A DNA stretch of 64,000 nucleotides from Sphingobacteriales bacterium (lineage in GTDB: Bacteria > Bacteroidota > Bacteroidia > Chitinophagales > UBA2359), in assembly GCA_016711285.1 (NCBI GenBank), contig JADJTG010000012.1, forward strand, positions 124,001 through 188,000. Direction: 5' to 3'. Below, piece by piece: positions 47,001 to 58,320 of this stretch. The notes under the pieces are model-generated. The model saw only the letters and a program-made list of their open reading frames with translations, made no database searches and was not told the origin of the DNA. A program made the translations under genes and the position numbers. Every line of letters begins with the position of its first letter. Positions within the stretch are counted from its first letter, which is position 1.

Positions 47001-50000
47001 GCTGACCAAGTACCGCTACCTGTTGCATTGAGCATATAGTTCAAGCCGCAAGTGCTATCATCTGTACCCGCATTCACAGGGCTTCCGTTATTTACAGTTA
47101 CGGTTACATAATCTACACTTACACAACCGCCCGCATCCGTAGAAGTTACGGCGTAAGTAGTTGTAGCTGCCGGATTTGCAACCGGATTTGCAATATTAGG
47201 ATTACTTAAACCTACTGTCGGCGACCAAGAGTAATTAGCACCACCACTCGCATTTAACTGTACGCTCTCACCCGCACAAATAGTTTGGTCAGCACCTGCA
47301 TTCACACCACTTCCTTGTCCGAAAGTAATGAAAACCAAATCACTGCTCGGAGCACAAGTACAATTCGTGGTAATCCATGTAAAAGCATAAGTACCCGGTA
47401 CTGCAACTGTTACTGTTGCGTGTGGGTCAGTTGAATTAGAGAAAATACCATTTCCAATCCAAGTACCCATACCTACATACGGAGCATTAGCATTCATTGT
47501 ATAACTTAAACCGCAGGTTGTTGCATCAGGTCCCGCATTTGCAGGAGTTGGGTTGCTGCCAAATTGTACAATCACTTGGTCAAACGAATTACCGCAGACT
47601 GCACCTGAAGTGTTCCAATTAAAAGCATAGAAACCATCAGCAGGAACAGTTACCGTTGCGTGTGGGTCATTAATGTTAGAGATAGAAACGCCATTTGAAG
47701 GTTCCACTGTCCAATAACCATTACCGCTTGCTTGTAATACAGCAGTATGACCGCATACAGCCATATCATTTCCGGCATTCAATACAACCGGAGGTAATAC
47801 TGTAACTGTCACTTGGTCGGTATCACTGCAACCTTGTGCATTGGTTACGGTTACAGTATAAGTAGTTGTTGTGCTTGGTGAGGCAATCGGATTGGCAATA
47901 TTCGGATTACTCAATCCTGTGGCAGGTGACCAACTATAAGTTGTACCGCCGCTTGCGTTCAATTGCGTATCTTCGCCTTCGCAAATAGTTACATCAGCAC
48001 CTGCTGAAGCATTAGAAGCCGGAGCTACTATTACAGTTACTTCTTCGGTATCACTACAACCGTTGGCATTAGTGATAGTTACCGTGTAAATAGTCGTTGC
48101 ACTTGGTGAAGAGGTCGGGTTGGCGATATTTGCATTGCTCAAACCATTCGACGGTGACCAACTGTATGTTGTGCCTCCACTTGCCCATAATTGCACTGAG
48201 CCGCCTGCACAAATAGTTCCATCACCACCTGCATTTCCATAGACGGGTTCGTTCACAGTCACTGTTACTTGTTCAGTATCGCTGCAACCTTGCGCATTAC
48301 TAATCGTTACCGTGTAAGTAGTGGTAGCACTTGGTGAGGCGGTCGGGTTGGCGATATTTGCATTGCTCAAACCATTCGACGGTGACCAACTGTATGTTGT
48401 GCCGCCACTTGCCCACAATTGTACTGAACCACCTGCACAAATAGTTCCATCACCACCTGCATTTCCATATACTGGTTCGTTCACTGTTACAGTTACTTGT
48501 TCAGTATCACTGCAACCTTGTGCATTACTAATCGTTACCGTGTAAGTTGTTGTTGCACTTGGTGAAGCAGTCGGGTTGGCGATATTCGCATTGCTCAAAC
48601 CATTCGACGGTGACCAACTGTATGTTGTGCCGCCACTTGCCCACAATTGCACTGAACCACCTGCACAAATTGTATTGTTGCCACCGTTTACACCTGCACT
48701 GCCATATACTGGTTCGTTCACTGTTACTGTTACTTGTTCAGTATCGCTGCAACCGTTGGCGTTAGTGATAGTTACCGTGTAAGTTGTTGTTGCACTTGGT
48801 GAAGCAGTCGGGTTGGCGATATTTGCATTGCTCAAACCATTCGACGGTGACCAACTGTAAGTTGTGCCGCCACTTGCCCACAATTGCACTGAACCACCTG
48901 CACAAATTGTATTGTTGCCACCGTTTACACCTGCACTGCCATATACCGGATCATTTACTGTCACGGTTACTTGTTCAGTATCGCTGCAACCTTGCGCATT
49001 GGTAATCGTTACCGTGTAAATAGTGGTAGCACTTGGTGAGGCGGTCGGGTTAGAAATATTTGCATTGCTCAAACCATTCGACGGTGACCAACTGTATGTT
49101 GTGCCGCCACTTGCCCACAATTGCACTGAACCACCTGCACAAATTGTATTGTTGCCACCGTTTACACCTGCACTGCCATATACCGGATCATTTACTGTCA
49201 CGATTACTTGTTCGGTATCACTACAACCGTTGGCGTTAGTGATAGTTACAGTGTAAGTTGTTGTTGCACTTGGTGAGGCGGTCGGGTTGGAAATATTTGC
49301 ATTGCTCAAACCATTCGACGGTGACCAACTGTATGTTGTGCCGCCACTTGCCCACAATTGCACTGAACCACCTGCACAAATTGTATTGTTGCCACCGTTT
49401 ACACCTGCACTGCCATATACCGGATCATTTACTGTCACGGTTACTTGTTCAGTATCGCTGCAACCTTGCGCATTACTAATCGTTACCGTGTAAGTAGTGG
49501 TAGCACTTGGTGAGGCGGTCGGGTTGGAAATATTTGCATTGCTCAAACCATTCGACGGTGACCAACTGTATGTTGTGCCGCCACTTGCCCACAATTGCAC
49601 TGAACCACCTGCAAATTGTATTGTTGCCACCGTTTACACCTGCACTGCCATATACCGGATCATTTACTGTCACGGTTACTTGTTCGGTATCACTACAACC
49701 GTTGGCGTTAGTGATAGTTACAGTGTAAGTTGTTGTTGCACTTGGTGAGGCGGTCGGGTTAGAAATATTTGCATTGCTCAAACCATTCGACGGTGACCAA
49801 CTGTATGTTGTGCCGCCACTTGCCCACAATTGCACTGAACCACCTGCACAAATTGTATTGTTGCCACCGTTTACACCTGCACTGCCATATACCGGATCAT
49901 TTACTGTCACGGTTACTTGTTCAGTATCGCTGCAACCTTGCGCATTGGTAATCGTTACCGTGTAAATAGTGGTAGCACTTGGTGAGGCGGTCGGGTTGGA

Positions 50001-53000
50001 AATGTTTGCATTGCTCAAACCATTCGACGGTGACCAACTGTATGTTGTGCCGCCACTTGCCCACAATTGCACTGAACCACCTGCACAAATTGTATTGTTG
50101 CCACCGTTTACACCTGCACTGCCATATACGGATCATTTACTGTCACGGTTACTTGTTCAGTATCGCTGCAACCTTGCGCATTGGTAATCGTTACCGTGTA
50201 AATAGTGGTAGCACTTGGTGAGGCGGTCGGGTTGGAAATGTTTGCATTGCTCAAACCATTCGACGGTGACCAACTGTATGTTGTGCCGCCACTTGCCCAC
50301 AATTGCACTGAACCACCTGCACAAATTGTATTGTTGCCACCGTTTACACCTGCACTGCCATATACCGGATCATTTACTGTCACGGTTACTTGTTCAGTAT
50401 CGCTGCAACCTTGCGCATTGGTAATCGTTACCGTGTAAATAGTGGTAGCACTTGGTGAGGCGGTCGGGTTGGAAATGTTTGCATTGCTCAAACCATTCGA
50501 CGGTGACCAACTGTAAGTTGTGCCGCCACTTGCCCACAATTGCACTGAACCACCTGCACAAATTGTATTGCCTCCACCTGCATTTCCATATACCGGGTCT
50601 GCAACTGTAATGGTAACTTGGTCAGTATCTGTACAACCTTGTGCATTTACTACAGTAACTGTATAAGTTGTTGTATTATTAGGTGATGCTGTAGGATTAG
50701 CAATATTAGGGTTACTTAAACCCGAAGCAGGCGACCAGCTATAGGAAATTCCACCGCTCGCATTCAATTGTGTACTTTGTCCCTGACAAATTGCTACATC
50801 AGCACCTGCATTTGCATGATTTGGGTTTTCAAAAGTAATTGTTACCTGATCTCCATTTGGAGGACAAGAGCAGTTGGTTGTTATCCAAGTAAATACATAA
50901 GAACCATAATTATTAACAGTTACAGTTGCGTGAGGGTCATTAACATTTGAAATAGTAACTCCTGAATCTATCCCCCAAGTACCAGTTCCTATAGCAGGAA
51001 TTTGCGCTTGCATAGTATAAGTTAAACCACATACTGTTGCGTCATTACCCGCTATTGCCGGTGAAGGATAATCTCCAAATTCTACTATTACATTATCAGA
51101 ATCTGTACCGCAAATACCATTCAGTGTCCAGATAAAGGTATAAAAACCAAAATTAGATACAGTTACTGTTGAGTGAGGATCATTAGAATTAGAAAAAACA
51201 ACTCCTGCACTTGGGTTTGATGTCCATACTCCTGAACCTATTGAACCGTTAGCACTTAATTGATATGATTTACCACAAGCCATTCCATCAGCCCCTGCAT
51301 TTGCATCAACAGTTGTATTATTTACCGTTACAGTCACTTGGTCGGTGTCGCTACAAGTGCCGTTCGATACCGTCACTGTATAAGTCGTGGTACTGCTTGG
51401 GGTCGCTGTTGGATTTGCAATATTCGCATTGCTCAATCCTGTAGAAGGACTCCAACTATATGAGGTGCCGCCGCTCGCATTCAACTGCGTGCTGCCGCCT
51501 GTACAGATACTTACATCTGAACTCGCTATTGCTGTTACACTATTCCCTACTTATACAATCGCCTACTCACTATCCCTACAAGTGGCGCTCCCTATCGTCA
51601 CTGTATAAGTCGTGGTACTGCTTGGATTAGCTGTCGGATTCGCAATATTCGCATTGCTCAATCCTGTAGAAGGACTCCAACTATATGAGGTGCCGCCGCT
51701 CGCATTCAACTGCGTGCTGCCGCCTGTACAAATACTTACATCTGATCCCGCATTCGCTGTTACACTATTTCCTATCGTTACCGTCACTTGGTCAGTATCC
51801 GTACAAGTGCCGTTCGATACCGTCACTGTATAAGTCGTGGTACTGCTTGGGGTCGCTGTCGGATTTGCAATATTTGCATTGCTCAATCCTGTAGAAGGAC
51901 TCCAACTATATGAGGTGCCGCCGCTCGCATTCAACTGCGTGCTGCCGCCTGTACAGATACTTACATCTGATCCCGCATTTGCTGTTACACTATTTCCTAC
52001 TGTTACAGTCACTTGGTCGGTGTCGCTACAAGTGCCGTTCGATACCGTCACTGTATAAGTCGTGGTACTGCTTGGGGTCGCTGTCGGATTCGCAATATTC
52101 GCATTGCTCAATCCTGTAGAAGGACTCCAACTATATGAGGTGCCGCCGCTCGCATTCAACTGCGTGCTGCCGCCTGTACAAATACTTACATCTGATCCCG
52201 CATTCGCTGTTACACTATTTCCTATCGTTACCGTCACTTGGTCAGTATCCGTACAAGTGCCGTTCGATACCGTCACTGTATAAGTCGTGGTACTGCTTGG
52301 GGTCGCTGTCGGATTCGCAATATTCGCATTGCTCAATCCTGTAGAAGGACTCCAACTATATGAGGTGCCGCCGCTCGCATTCAACTGCGTGCTGCCGCCT
52401 GTACAGATACTTACATCTGATCCCGCATTTGCTGTTACACTATTTCCTATCGTTACCGTCACCTCGTCGGTGTCGCTACAAGTGCCGTTCGATACCGTCA
52501 CTGTATAAGTCGTGGTACTGCTTGGATTAGCTGTCGGATTTGCAATATTCGCATTGCTCAATCCTGTAGAAGGACTCCAACTATATGAGGTGCCGCCGCT
52601 CGCATTCAACTGCGTGCTGCCGCCTGTACAAATACTTACATCTGATCCCGCATTTGCTGTTACACTATTTCCTATCGTTACCGTCACTTGGTCGGTGTCG
52701 CTACAAGTGCCGTTCGATACCGTCACTGTATAAGTCGTGGTACTGCTTGGATTAGCTGTCGGATTCGCAATATTCGCATTGCTCAATCCTGTAGAAGGAC
52801 TCCAACTATATGAGGTGCCGCCGCTCGCATTCAACTGCGTGCTGCCGCCTGTACAGATACTTACATCTGAACCCGCATTTGCTGTTACACTATTTCCTAC
52901 CGTTACAGTCACCTCGTCGGTGTCGCTACAAGTGCCGTTCGATACCGTCACTGTATAAGTCGTGGTACTGCCTGGATTCGCTGTCGGATTTGCAATATTC

Positions 53001-55975
53001 GCATTGCTCAAGCCTGTTGAAGGACTCCAACTATATGAGGTGCCGCCACTTGCATTTAATTGTGTGCCGCCGCCTGTACAGATACTTACATCTGAACCTG
53101 CATTTGCTGTTACACTATTTCCTATCGTTACCGTCACTTGGTCGGTGTCGCTGCAAGTGCCGTTCGATACCGTCACTGTATAAGTCGTGGTACTGCCTGG
53201 ATTAGCTGTCGGATTTGCAATATTCGCATTGCTCAATCCTGTAGAAGGACTCCAACTATATGAGGTGCCACCGCTCGCATTCAACTGTGTGCTGCCGCCT
53301 GTACAGATACTTACATCTGATCCCGCATTTGCTGTTACACTATTTCCTACCGTTACCGTCACCTCGTCGGTGTCGCTACAAGTGCCGTTCGATACCGTCA
53401 CTGTATAAGTCGTGGTACTGCTTGGATTAGCTGTCGGATTTGCAATATTCGCATTGCTCAATCCTGTAGAAGGACTCCAACTATATGAGATGCCGCCGCT
53501 CGCATTCAACTGCGTGCTGCCGCCTGTACAGATACTTACATCTGATCCCGCATTTGCTGTTACACTATTTCCTACCGTTACCGTCACCTGGTCGGTATCG
53601 CTGCAAGTGCCGTTCGATACCGTCACTGTATATGTAGTGGTGCTGCTTGGATTCGCTGTCGGATTTGCAATATTCGCATTGCTCAAGCCTGTTGAAGGAC
53701 TCCAACTATATGAGGTGCCGCCGCTCGCATTCAACTGCGTGCTGCCGCCTGTACAGATACTTACATCTGATCCCGCATTTGCTGTTACACTATTTCCTAT
53801 CGTTACCGTCACCTCGTCGGTGTCGCTACAAGTGCCGTTCGATACCGTCACTGTATAAGTCGTGGTACTGCTTGGATTCGCTGTCGGATTTGCAATATTC
53901 GCATTGCTCAATCCTGTAGAAGGACTCCAACTATATGAGGTGCCGCCGCTCGCATTCAACTGCGTGCTGCCGCCTGTACAGATACTTACATCTGATCCCG
54001 CATTTGCTGTTACACTATTTCCTATCGTTACCGTCACCTCGTCGGTGTCGCTACAAGTGCCGTTCGATACCGTCACTGTATAAGTCGTGGTACTGCCTGG
54101 ATTCGCTGTCGGATTTGCAATATTCGCATTGCTCAATCCTGTAGAAGGACTCCAACTATATGAGGTGCCGCCGCTCGCATTCAACTGCGTGCTGCCGCCT
54201 GTACAGATACTTACATCTGATCCCGCATTTGCTACAGTATTAGCAGGAAAATTAATAACTACCTGATCAGAAGAAGGAGGACAATCACAATTTTCACTTG
54301 TCCAAGTAAAAGTATAAATACCTGCTGAAGGAACGGTTACTGTAGCGTGCGGATTATGAGTATCTGAAAATACTACACCAGCACTACCTGTCCAAGTTCC
54401 TGTTCCAACAGTTAATGTATTTGCCTGTAATGTATAAGTTAAAGAACCGCAAGGAGCAGAAGCATCTGCACCTGCCTGAGCAATGGTTGGATAATCCCCA
54501 AAATCTACTACCACATTATCAGAAGCTGTACAATCTCCGTTAGATGCCGTCCATGTAAATGAATAAGCACCAAACAAGGGAACTGTAACAGTGGCATGAG
54601 GGTCGTGTATATCGCTAAAAACAGCCGTATTTACACCACTCCACTGTCCTGTTGAGGGAGACGCTGATAATTGATATTGCAAACCGCAAGCCATAGCATC
54701 TACACCTGCATTTACGTCTATATTTATATTTGATACATTTACTGTTACTTGCTCTGTATCAGTACAACCATTTCCACCAGTAACTGTGACCGTATAAGTA
54801 GTGGTGGCAGAAGGATTGGCTATAGGATTGGCTATATTAGGATTACTAAGACCTGTTGTGGGAGACCAACTATATGTTGCACCACCACTGGCTTGAAGTT
54901 GTACACCGCTTCCGCTACAATTAGTTACTTGATCATCTGCAACTTGCGCATTAGGAGCATTCAGCACTGTTACTGTTACATTTTTTGAAACAATACAACC
55001 ACCTGCACCATTTACAGTAACTGTATAAGTTGTTGTTTGTGCAGGGCTCAATGTTACGGAAGATCCACTGATATCAACGATACCTATAGATGGTGTCCAT
55101 GTATAAGAAATACCTCCACTTGCAGTAAGCTGTGTGGTTTCTCCTGTGCATATCTGTGTATCTCCGGTAACAGTGACCGTAGGAGCTGTATTAAATGTAA
55201 CTTGTACCTGATCACTTCCCATTCCGCAATCTCCGCTCACCTGCCAAATAAAAGTATAAGTACCTGTTGAAGGCACTGTAACAGTACTAAGCGGGTTATG
55301 AATATCTGAAAATACAACATTGCTGACACTACTACTCCAAGTGCCGACATTTCCACCATTAGCAGGTTGTGCTGTCAAAGTTGTGGTATTTCCGCATACA
55401 CTTTGGTCGCTGCCTGCATTAGCCGGAATAATAGGGTTTATAAATGTTATTGTAACTCCATCTGTTTTGACCGGACATTCGCAATTACTCGCATTCCAAT
55501 AAAAAGTATAAGTACCATAAGTAGGCACTGTTACTGAGGAGGTAGGACTGGAAGCATTACTAAATACCCCTGAGCCACTCCAAACACCGGTTCCTATGGC
55601 TAAAGGAGTTCCTTGCAAATTGTAGGTTAAGCCGCAAACCGTCATATCAGGACCGGCATTAGGGTCTGAAGGAGGCGGATCAAAGGTAACAATTACTTGG
55701 TCGCTATCTGTACAAGCTCCCTCTTGTATTGTCCAAGTATAGACATACGAACCGTAAGCCAGCACAGTTACCGTAGTAGTGGGACTATGGATATTGGAGA
55801 AATTGCCTGTTCCACTCCAGGTTCCCACACCTGAAGTTGCTGTAGCAGATAATGTTGTAGTCATACCGCAAGCCATTTTATCGACTCCGGCATTAGCTAC
55901 ACACTGTCCGTACATTTTTGTAGTAAAAAACATACAAAACATGACAAACCCCAATAGTAAAAATTTTGCTTTCAT
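44036..55975 (-). CDS. Giant T9SS type B adhesin (gliding-motility-associated C-terminal domain), frameshifted
   Basis: ATG 55975 gives a signal peptide (MKAKFLLLGFVMFCMFFTTKMYGQ). About 3,980 codons of Ig/PKD-like modules follow. Upstream are varied Cys-containing modules (ACGMTTTLSA ... YGSYVYTWT). Then come 13 near-identical 75-residue units (SICTGGSTQLNASGG, then SYSWSPSTGLSNANIANPT, then TYTVTVSNGTCSDTD), mixed modules, and about 11 units of 79 residues (TICAGGSVQLWASGG...). The end holds a cadherin-like segment (ILENDINANNAVV) and a type B sorting domain (VPNAFSPNNDGVNDVFF ... GVYFYFLELQ ... FIEVKR). Reading breaks lie at 51,561 and 51,552 (stops from substitutions) and at 50,128 and 49,611 (indels). 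An SprB-like role is inferred. Confidence 0.9.
48110..50600. repeat. Tandem array, 237-bp unit, about 11 copies
   Basis: The marker TTCGACGGTGACCAAC recurs 11 times from about 48,147 to 50,497 at about 237-bp steps (225 or 237 where a four-codon block is absent). Units are over 90% identical by eye and code for 75-79 residue modules of the adhesin. Confidence 0.9.
51310..54235. repeat. Tandem array, 225-bp unit, 13 copies
   Basis: Exact 225-bp periodicity from about 51,310 to 54,235, coding for 75-residue modules of the adhesin. Copies differ by a few bases, except one divergent patch at 51,540-51,605. Confidence 0.93.
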
Positions 55976-56225
55976 ACTATTTTTTTTGTTTTAATATATT
56001 GATATTCAATTATTTATTATACTATTATTTTCGTTATTTTATGTAGTACAATTCTGTACTCTTTTATAAACAACATAAAACACAGAACGACTCTTGCAAG
56101 ACTAACAAAATCTATTCCATTCTTTTAAATTTGTATGTAAAAATGTAAAAATGTAAAAAATATAATAAGAATTTGCAAAATAAAACAGTAGCTTTGTAGC
56201 CTAAAAAATCAAGTTTTTCTATAAA

Positions 56226-57092
56226 ATGAAAGGGATTATCCTCGCCGGTGGTTCCGGCACACGCCTCTATCCTATCACAATGGGCATCAGTAAACAAATA
56301 ATGCCTATTTATGATAAACCAATGATTTACTACCCACTTTCTACACTTTTGTTGGCAGGAATTAACGAAATTTTGATTATCTCTACTCCGCACGACTTAC
56401 CCAATTTCAAAAAACTACTCGGTGACGGCAAACATTTGGGGTGTAATTTTCAATATGCCGAGCAGCCACAGCCCAATGGATTGGCGCAGGCTTTTGTGAT
56501 TGGTGAAGAATTTATCGAAAATGACAAAGTATGTCTTATTTTAGGAGATAATATTTTTTTCGGAGAAGGAATGGAAAAATCTCTGACACAAAATGCTGAT
56601 GTAGAGGGCGGTATGATTTATGCTTATCACGTTGCTGACCCTGAACGTTATGGTGTTGTGGACTTTGACGAAAATAATGTCGCTGTTTCTATTGAAGAGA
56701 AACCCAAACATCCCAAATCAAATTACGCTGTGCCGGGTTTGTATTTCTACGACAACTCTGTGATTGATATTGCCAAAAACCTCCAACCCAGCGCACGCGG
56801 CGAATACGAAATTACCGATGTGAATAAACAATATCTGCGACAAGGTAATTTAAAAGTGACCATCTTCGGGCGTGGCACGGCTTGGTTGGATACCGGAACT
56901 TTTGATTCCCTGATGCACGCCTCTATTTTTGTACAAGTGATAGAACAAAGACAAGGCTTGAAAGTGGGCTGTATTGAAGAAATTGCCTACCGCAAAGGTT
57001 TTATTTCGGCGGCTCAGTTGGAAGCTCTGGCAAATCCACTCCTCAAAAGCGGCTACGGTGAATATTTATTGAATGTCCTCAAACACGGATAA
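56226..57092 (+). CDS. rfbA: Glucose-1-phosphate thymidylyltransferase RfbA
   Basis: 288 residues, intact. It makes dTDP-glucose from glucose-1-phosphate and dTTP. GIILAGGSGTRLYPIT is the nucleotide-binding loop. Further signatures are SKQIMPIYDKPMIYYPLS, LILGDNIFFGEGM (metal Asp) and AVPGLYFYDNSV, then GRGTAWLDTGTFDSL. It is followed 27 bp later by an NAD-dependent sugar-nucleotide enzyme, so the two probably form a short operon. The remaining dTDP-rhamnose genes are not here. Confidence 0.96.
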   Translation: MKGIILAGGSGTRLYPITMGISKQIMPIYDKPMIYYPLSTLLLAGINEILIISTPHDLPNFKKLLGDGKHLGCNFQYAEQPQPNGLAQAFVIGEEFIENDKVCLILGDNIFFGEGMEKSLTQNADVEGGMIYAYHVADPERYGVVDFDENNVAVSIEEKPKHPKSNYAVPGLYFYDNSVIDIAKNLQPSARGEYEITDVNKQYLRQGNLKVTIFGRGTAWLDTGTFDSLMHASIFVQVIEQRQGLKVGCIEEIAYRKGFISAAQLEALANPLLKSGYGEYLLNVLKHG

Positions 57093-57119
57093 GCCCTGTA
57101 TATTTCAAAGCAGCAGCTG

Positions 57120-58055
57120 ATGAAAAAATATGTGTTGATTAGCGGCGGTGCCGGATTTATCGGCAGTTCGCTGGCAGAGCGTTTGCTCCAAAACCCCGAC
57201 TTTTATGTAGTAATTGCCGACAACTTGCTCACGGGACGCAAAGAAAATTTGCCTCCGCCCTCTGCCGATAATTGGGAGTTTGCGTATTGCGACATCAACA
57301 ATTACACAGAACTGAGTGCTTTGATGGAGCGTTTTTCGTTTCATACCGTATTTCATTATGCGGCGGTGGTGGGTGTGCAACGCACTTTGCAGCACCCGCT
57401 TTGGGTGATGGAAGATGTAAAAGGTATCAAAAATATATGCGAACTTGCTGCCGCCTGTCAGGTACAGCGTTTTGTATATGCTTCATCTTCAGAAGTTTAC
57501 GGCATTTCGGAGCATTTTCCGCAACACGAAGAGCATACCCCCCTCAATGCCCGCCTGCCTTATGCCATCGTAAAAAATGTAGGAGAGGCGTTTTGCCACG
57601 CCTATTTTCAGGAAAAAGGATTAAACTATAATATTTTTCGCTTTTTCAATACTTACGGCAATAAACAAAATCCCGATTTTGTGGTGTCAAAATTTATTCG
57701 CGCCGCCTTGCGCAACGAGCCGCTCACCGTATATGGCGATGGCAGCCAGCAGCGCACTTTTTGTTTCATCGCCGATAATTTAGATGCTACTTTATATGCC
57801 ACAGAACACGCACACACTGCCAATCAAACTTTTAATATTGGCAATGATGCAGAAGTATCAGTATTGGAACTGGCAAAATTAATAATTGATATTAGTGGAT
57901 CTTCGTCTGAAATTATCCATCTTCCTGCACTCAAAGAAGGCGATATGCCGCGCCGCCAACCCGATGTAACCCGCATGAAAACCCTGCTTCAACGCCCTTT
58001 TACACCCCTGCGCGAAGGTTTGCAGCAAGTAATTGAACACTACGCTTATAGATGA
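57120..58055 (+). CDS. NAD-dependent nucleotide-sugar epimerase/dehydratase (extended SDR)
   Basis: 311 residues, intact. The Rossmann loop is GGAGFIGSSLAERLL. The catalytic set is the Ser region SSSEVYG and Y-x3-K in LPYAIVKNVGEAF. RFFNTYGNKQNPDFVVSKFI and YGDGSQQRTFCFI line the sugar-nucleotide pocket. It resembles UDP-glucose 4-epimerase, dTDP-glucose dehydratase or UDP-glucuronate decarboxylase-type enzymes. I cannot choose among these from sequence alone. The rfbA neighbour would favour a dTDP-sugar. Confidence 0.85.
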   Translation: MKKYVLISGGAGFIGSSLAERLLQNPDFYVVIADNLLTGRKENLPPPSADNWEFAYCDINNYTELSALMERFSFHTVFHYAAVVGVQRTLQHPLWVMEDVKGIKNICELAAACQVQRFVYASSSEVYGISEHFPQHEEHTPLNARLPYAIVKNVGEAFCHAYFQEKGLNYNIFRFFNTYGNKQNPDFVVSKFIRAALRNEPLTVYGDGSQQRTFCFIADNLDATLYATEHAHTANQTFNIGNDAEVSVLELAKLIIDISGSSSEIIHLPALKEGDMPRRQPDVTRMKTLLQRPFTPLREGLQQVIEHYAYR

Positions 58056-58242
58056 TTTTGGCAGTGCTTAGTTATGATTAATTATTAGTTAAACAATTCA
58101 TTTTCAACAGATTACATAATTTATTTAAAATTTAGCACCGCCCTCTGATAAATTATTTATTTCACAAATGTTTTTTTAATATCGTTATTATCTGCCTGCT
58201 AATTAACGAGGTTTTTAAAAAAATAATTTTCAATTTTTTATT

Positions 58243-58296
58243 AAAAAAAATGCAAATGGCGGCATTGTAATGAAAATTGTACAACGTCGCCATTTG
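58243..58296 (-). terminator. Rho-independent terminator of the GH18 gene
   Basis: GCAAATGGCG (58251-58260) pairs with CGCCATTTGC (58287-58296). On the minus strand T8 follows. Confidence 0.82.
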
Positions 58297-58320
58297 CAAC
58301 TTATAAGTTTCTGTATTTAA

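Noticed and set aside
48321..50438. Plus-strand ORFs repeated every 237 bp
   Set aside because: Shadows of the second adhesin array; no start signals of their own.
51540..51605. Diversity-generating retroelement target
   Set aside because: Substitutions are not limited to adenines and no reverse transcriptase or template repeat was seen.
51387..54144. Regular plus-strand ORFs (about 70-148 residues) every 225 bp
   Set aside because: They are antisense shadows of the tandem modules in the giant minus-strand adhesin. Their spacing simply copies the repeat period.
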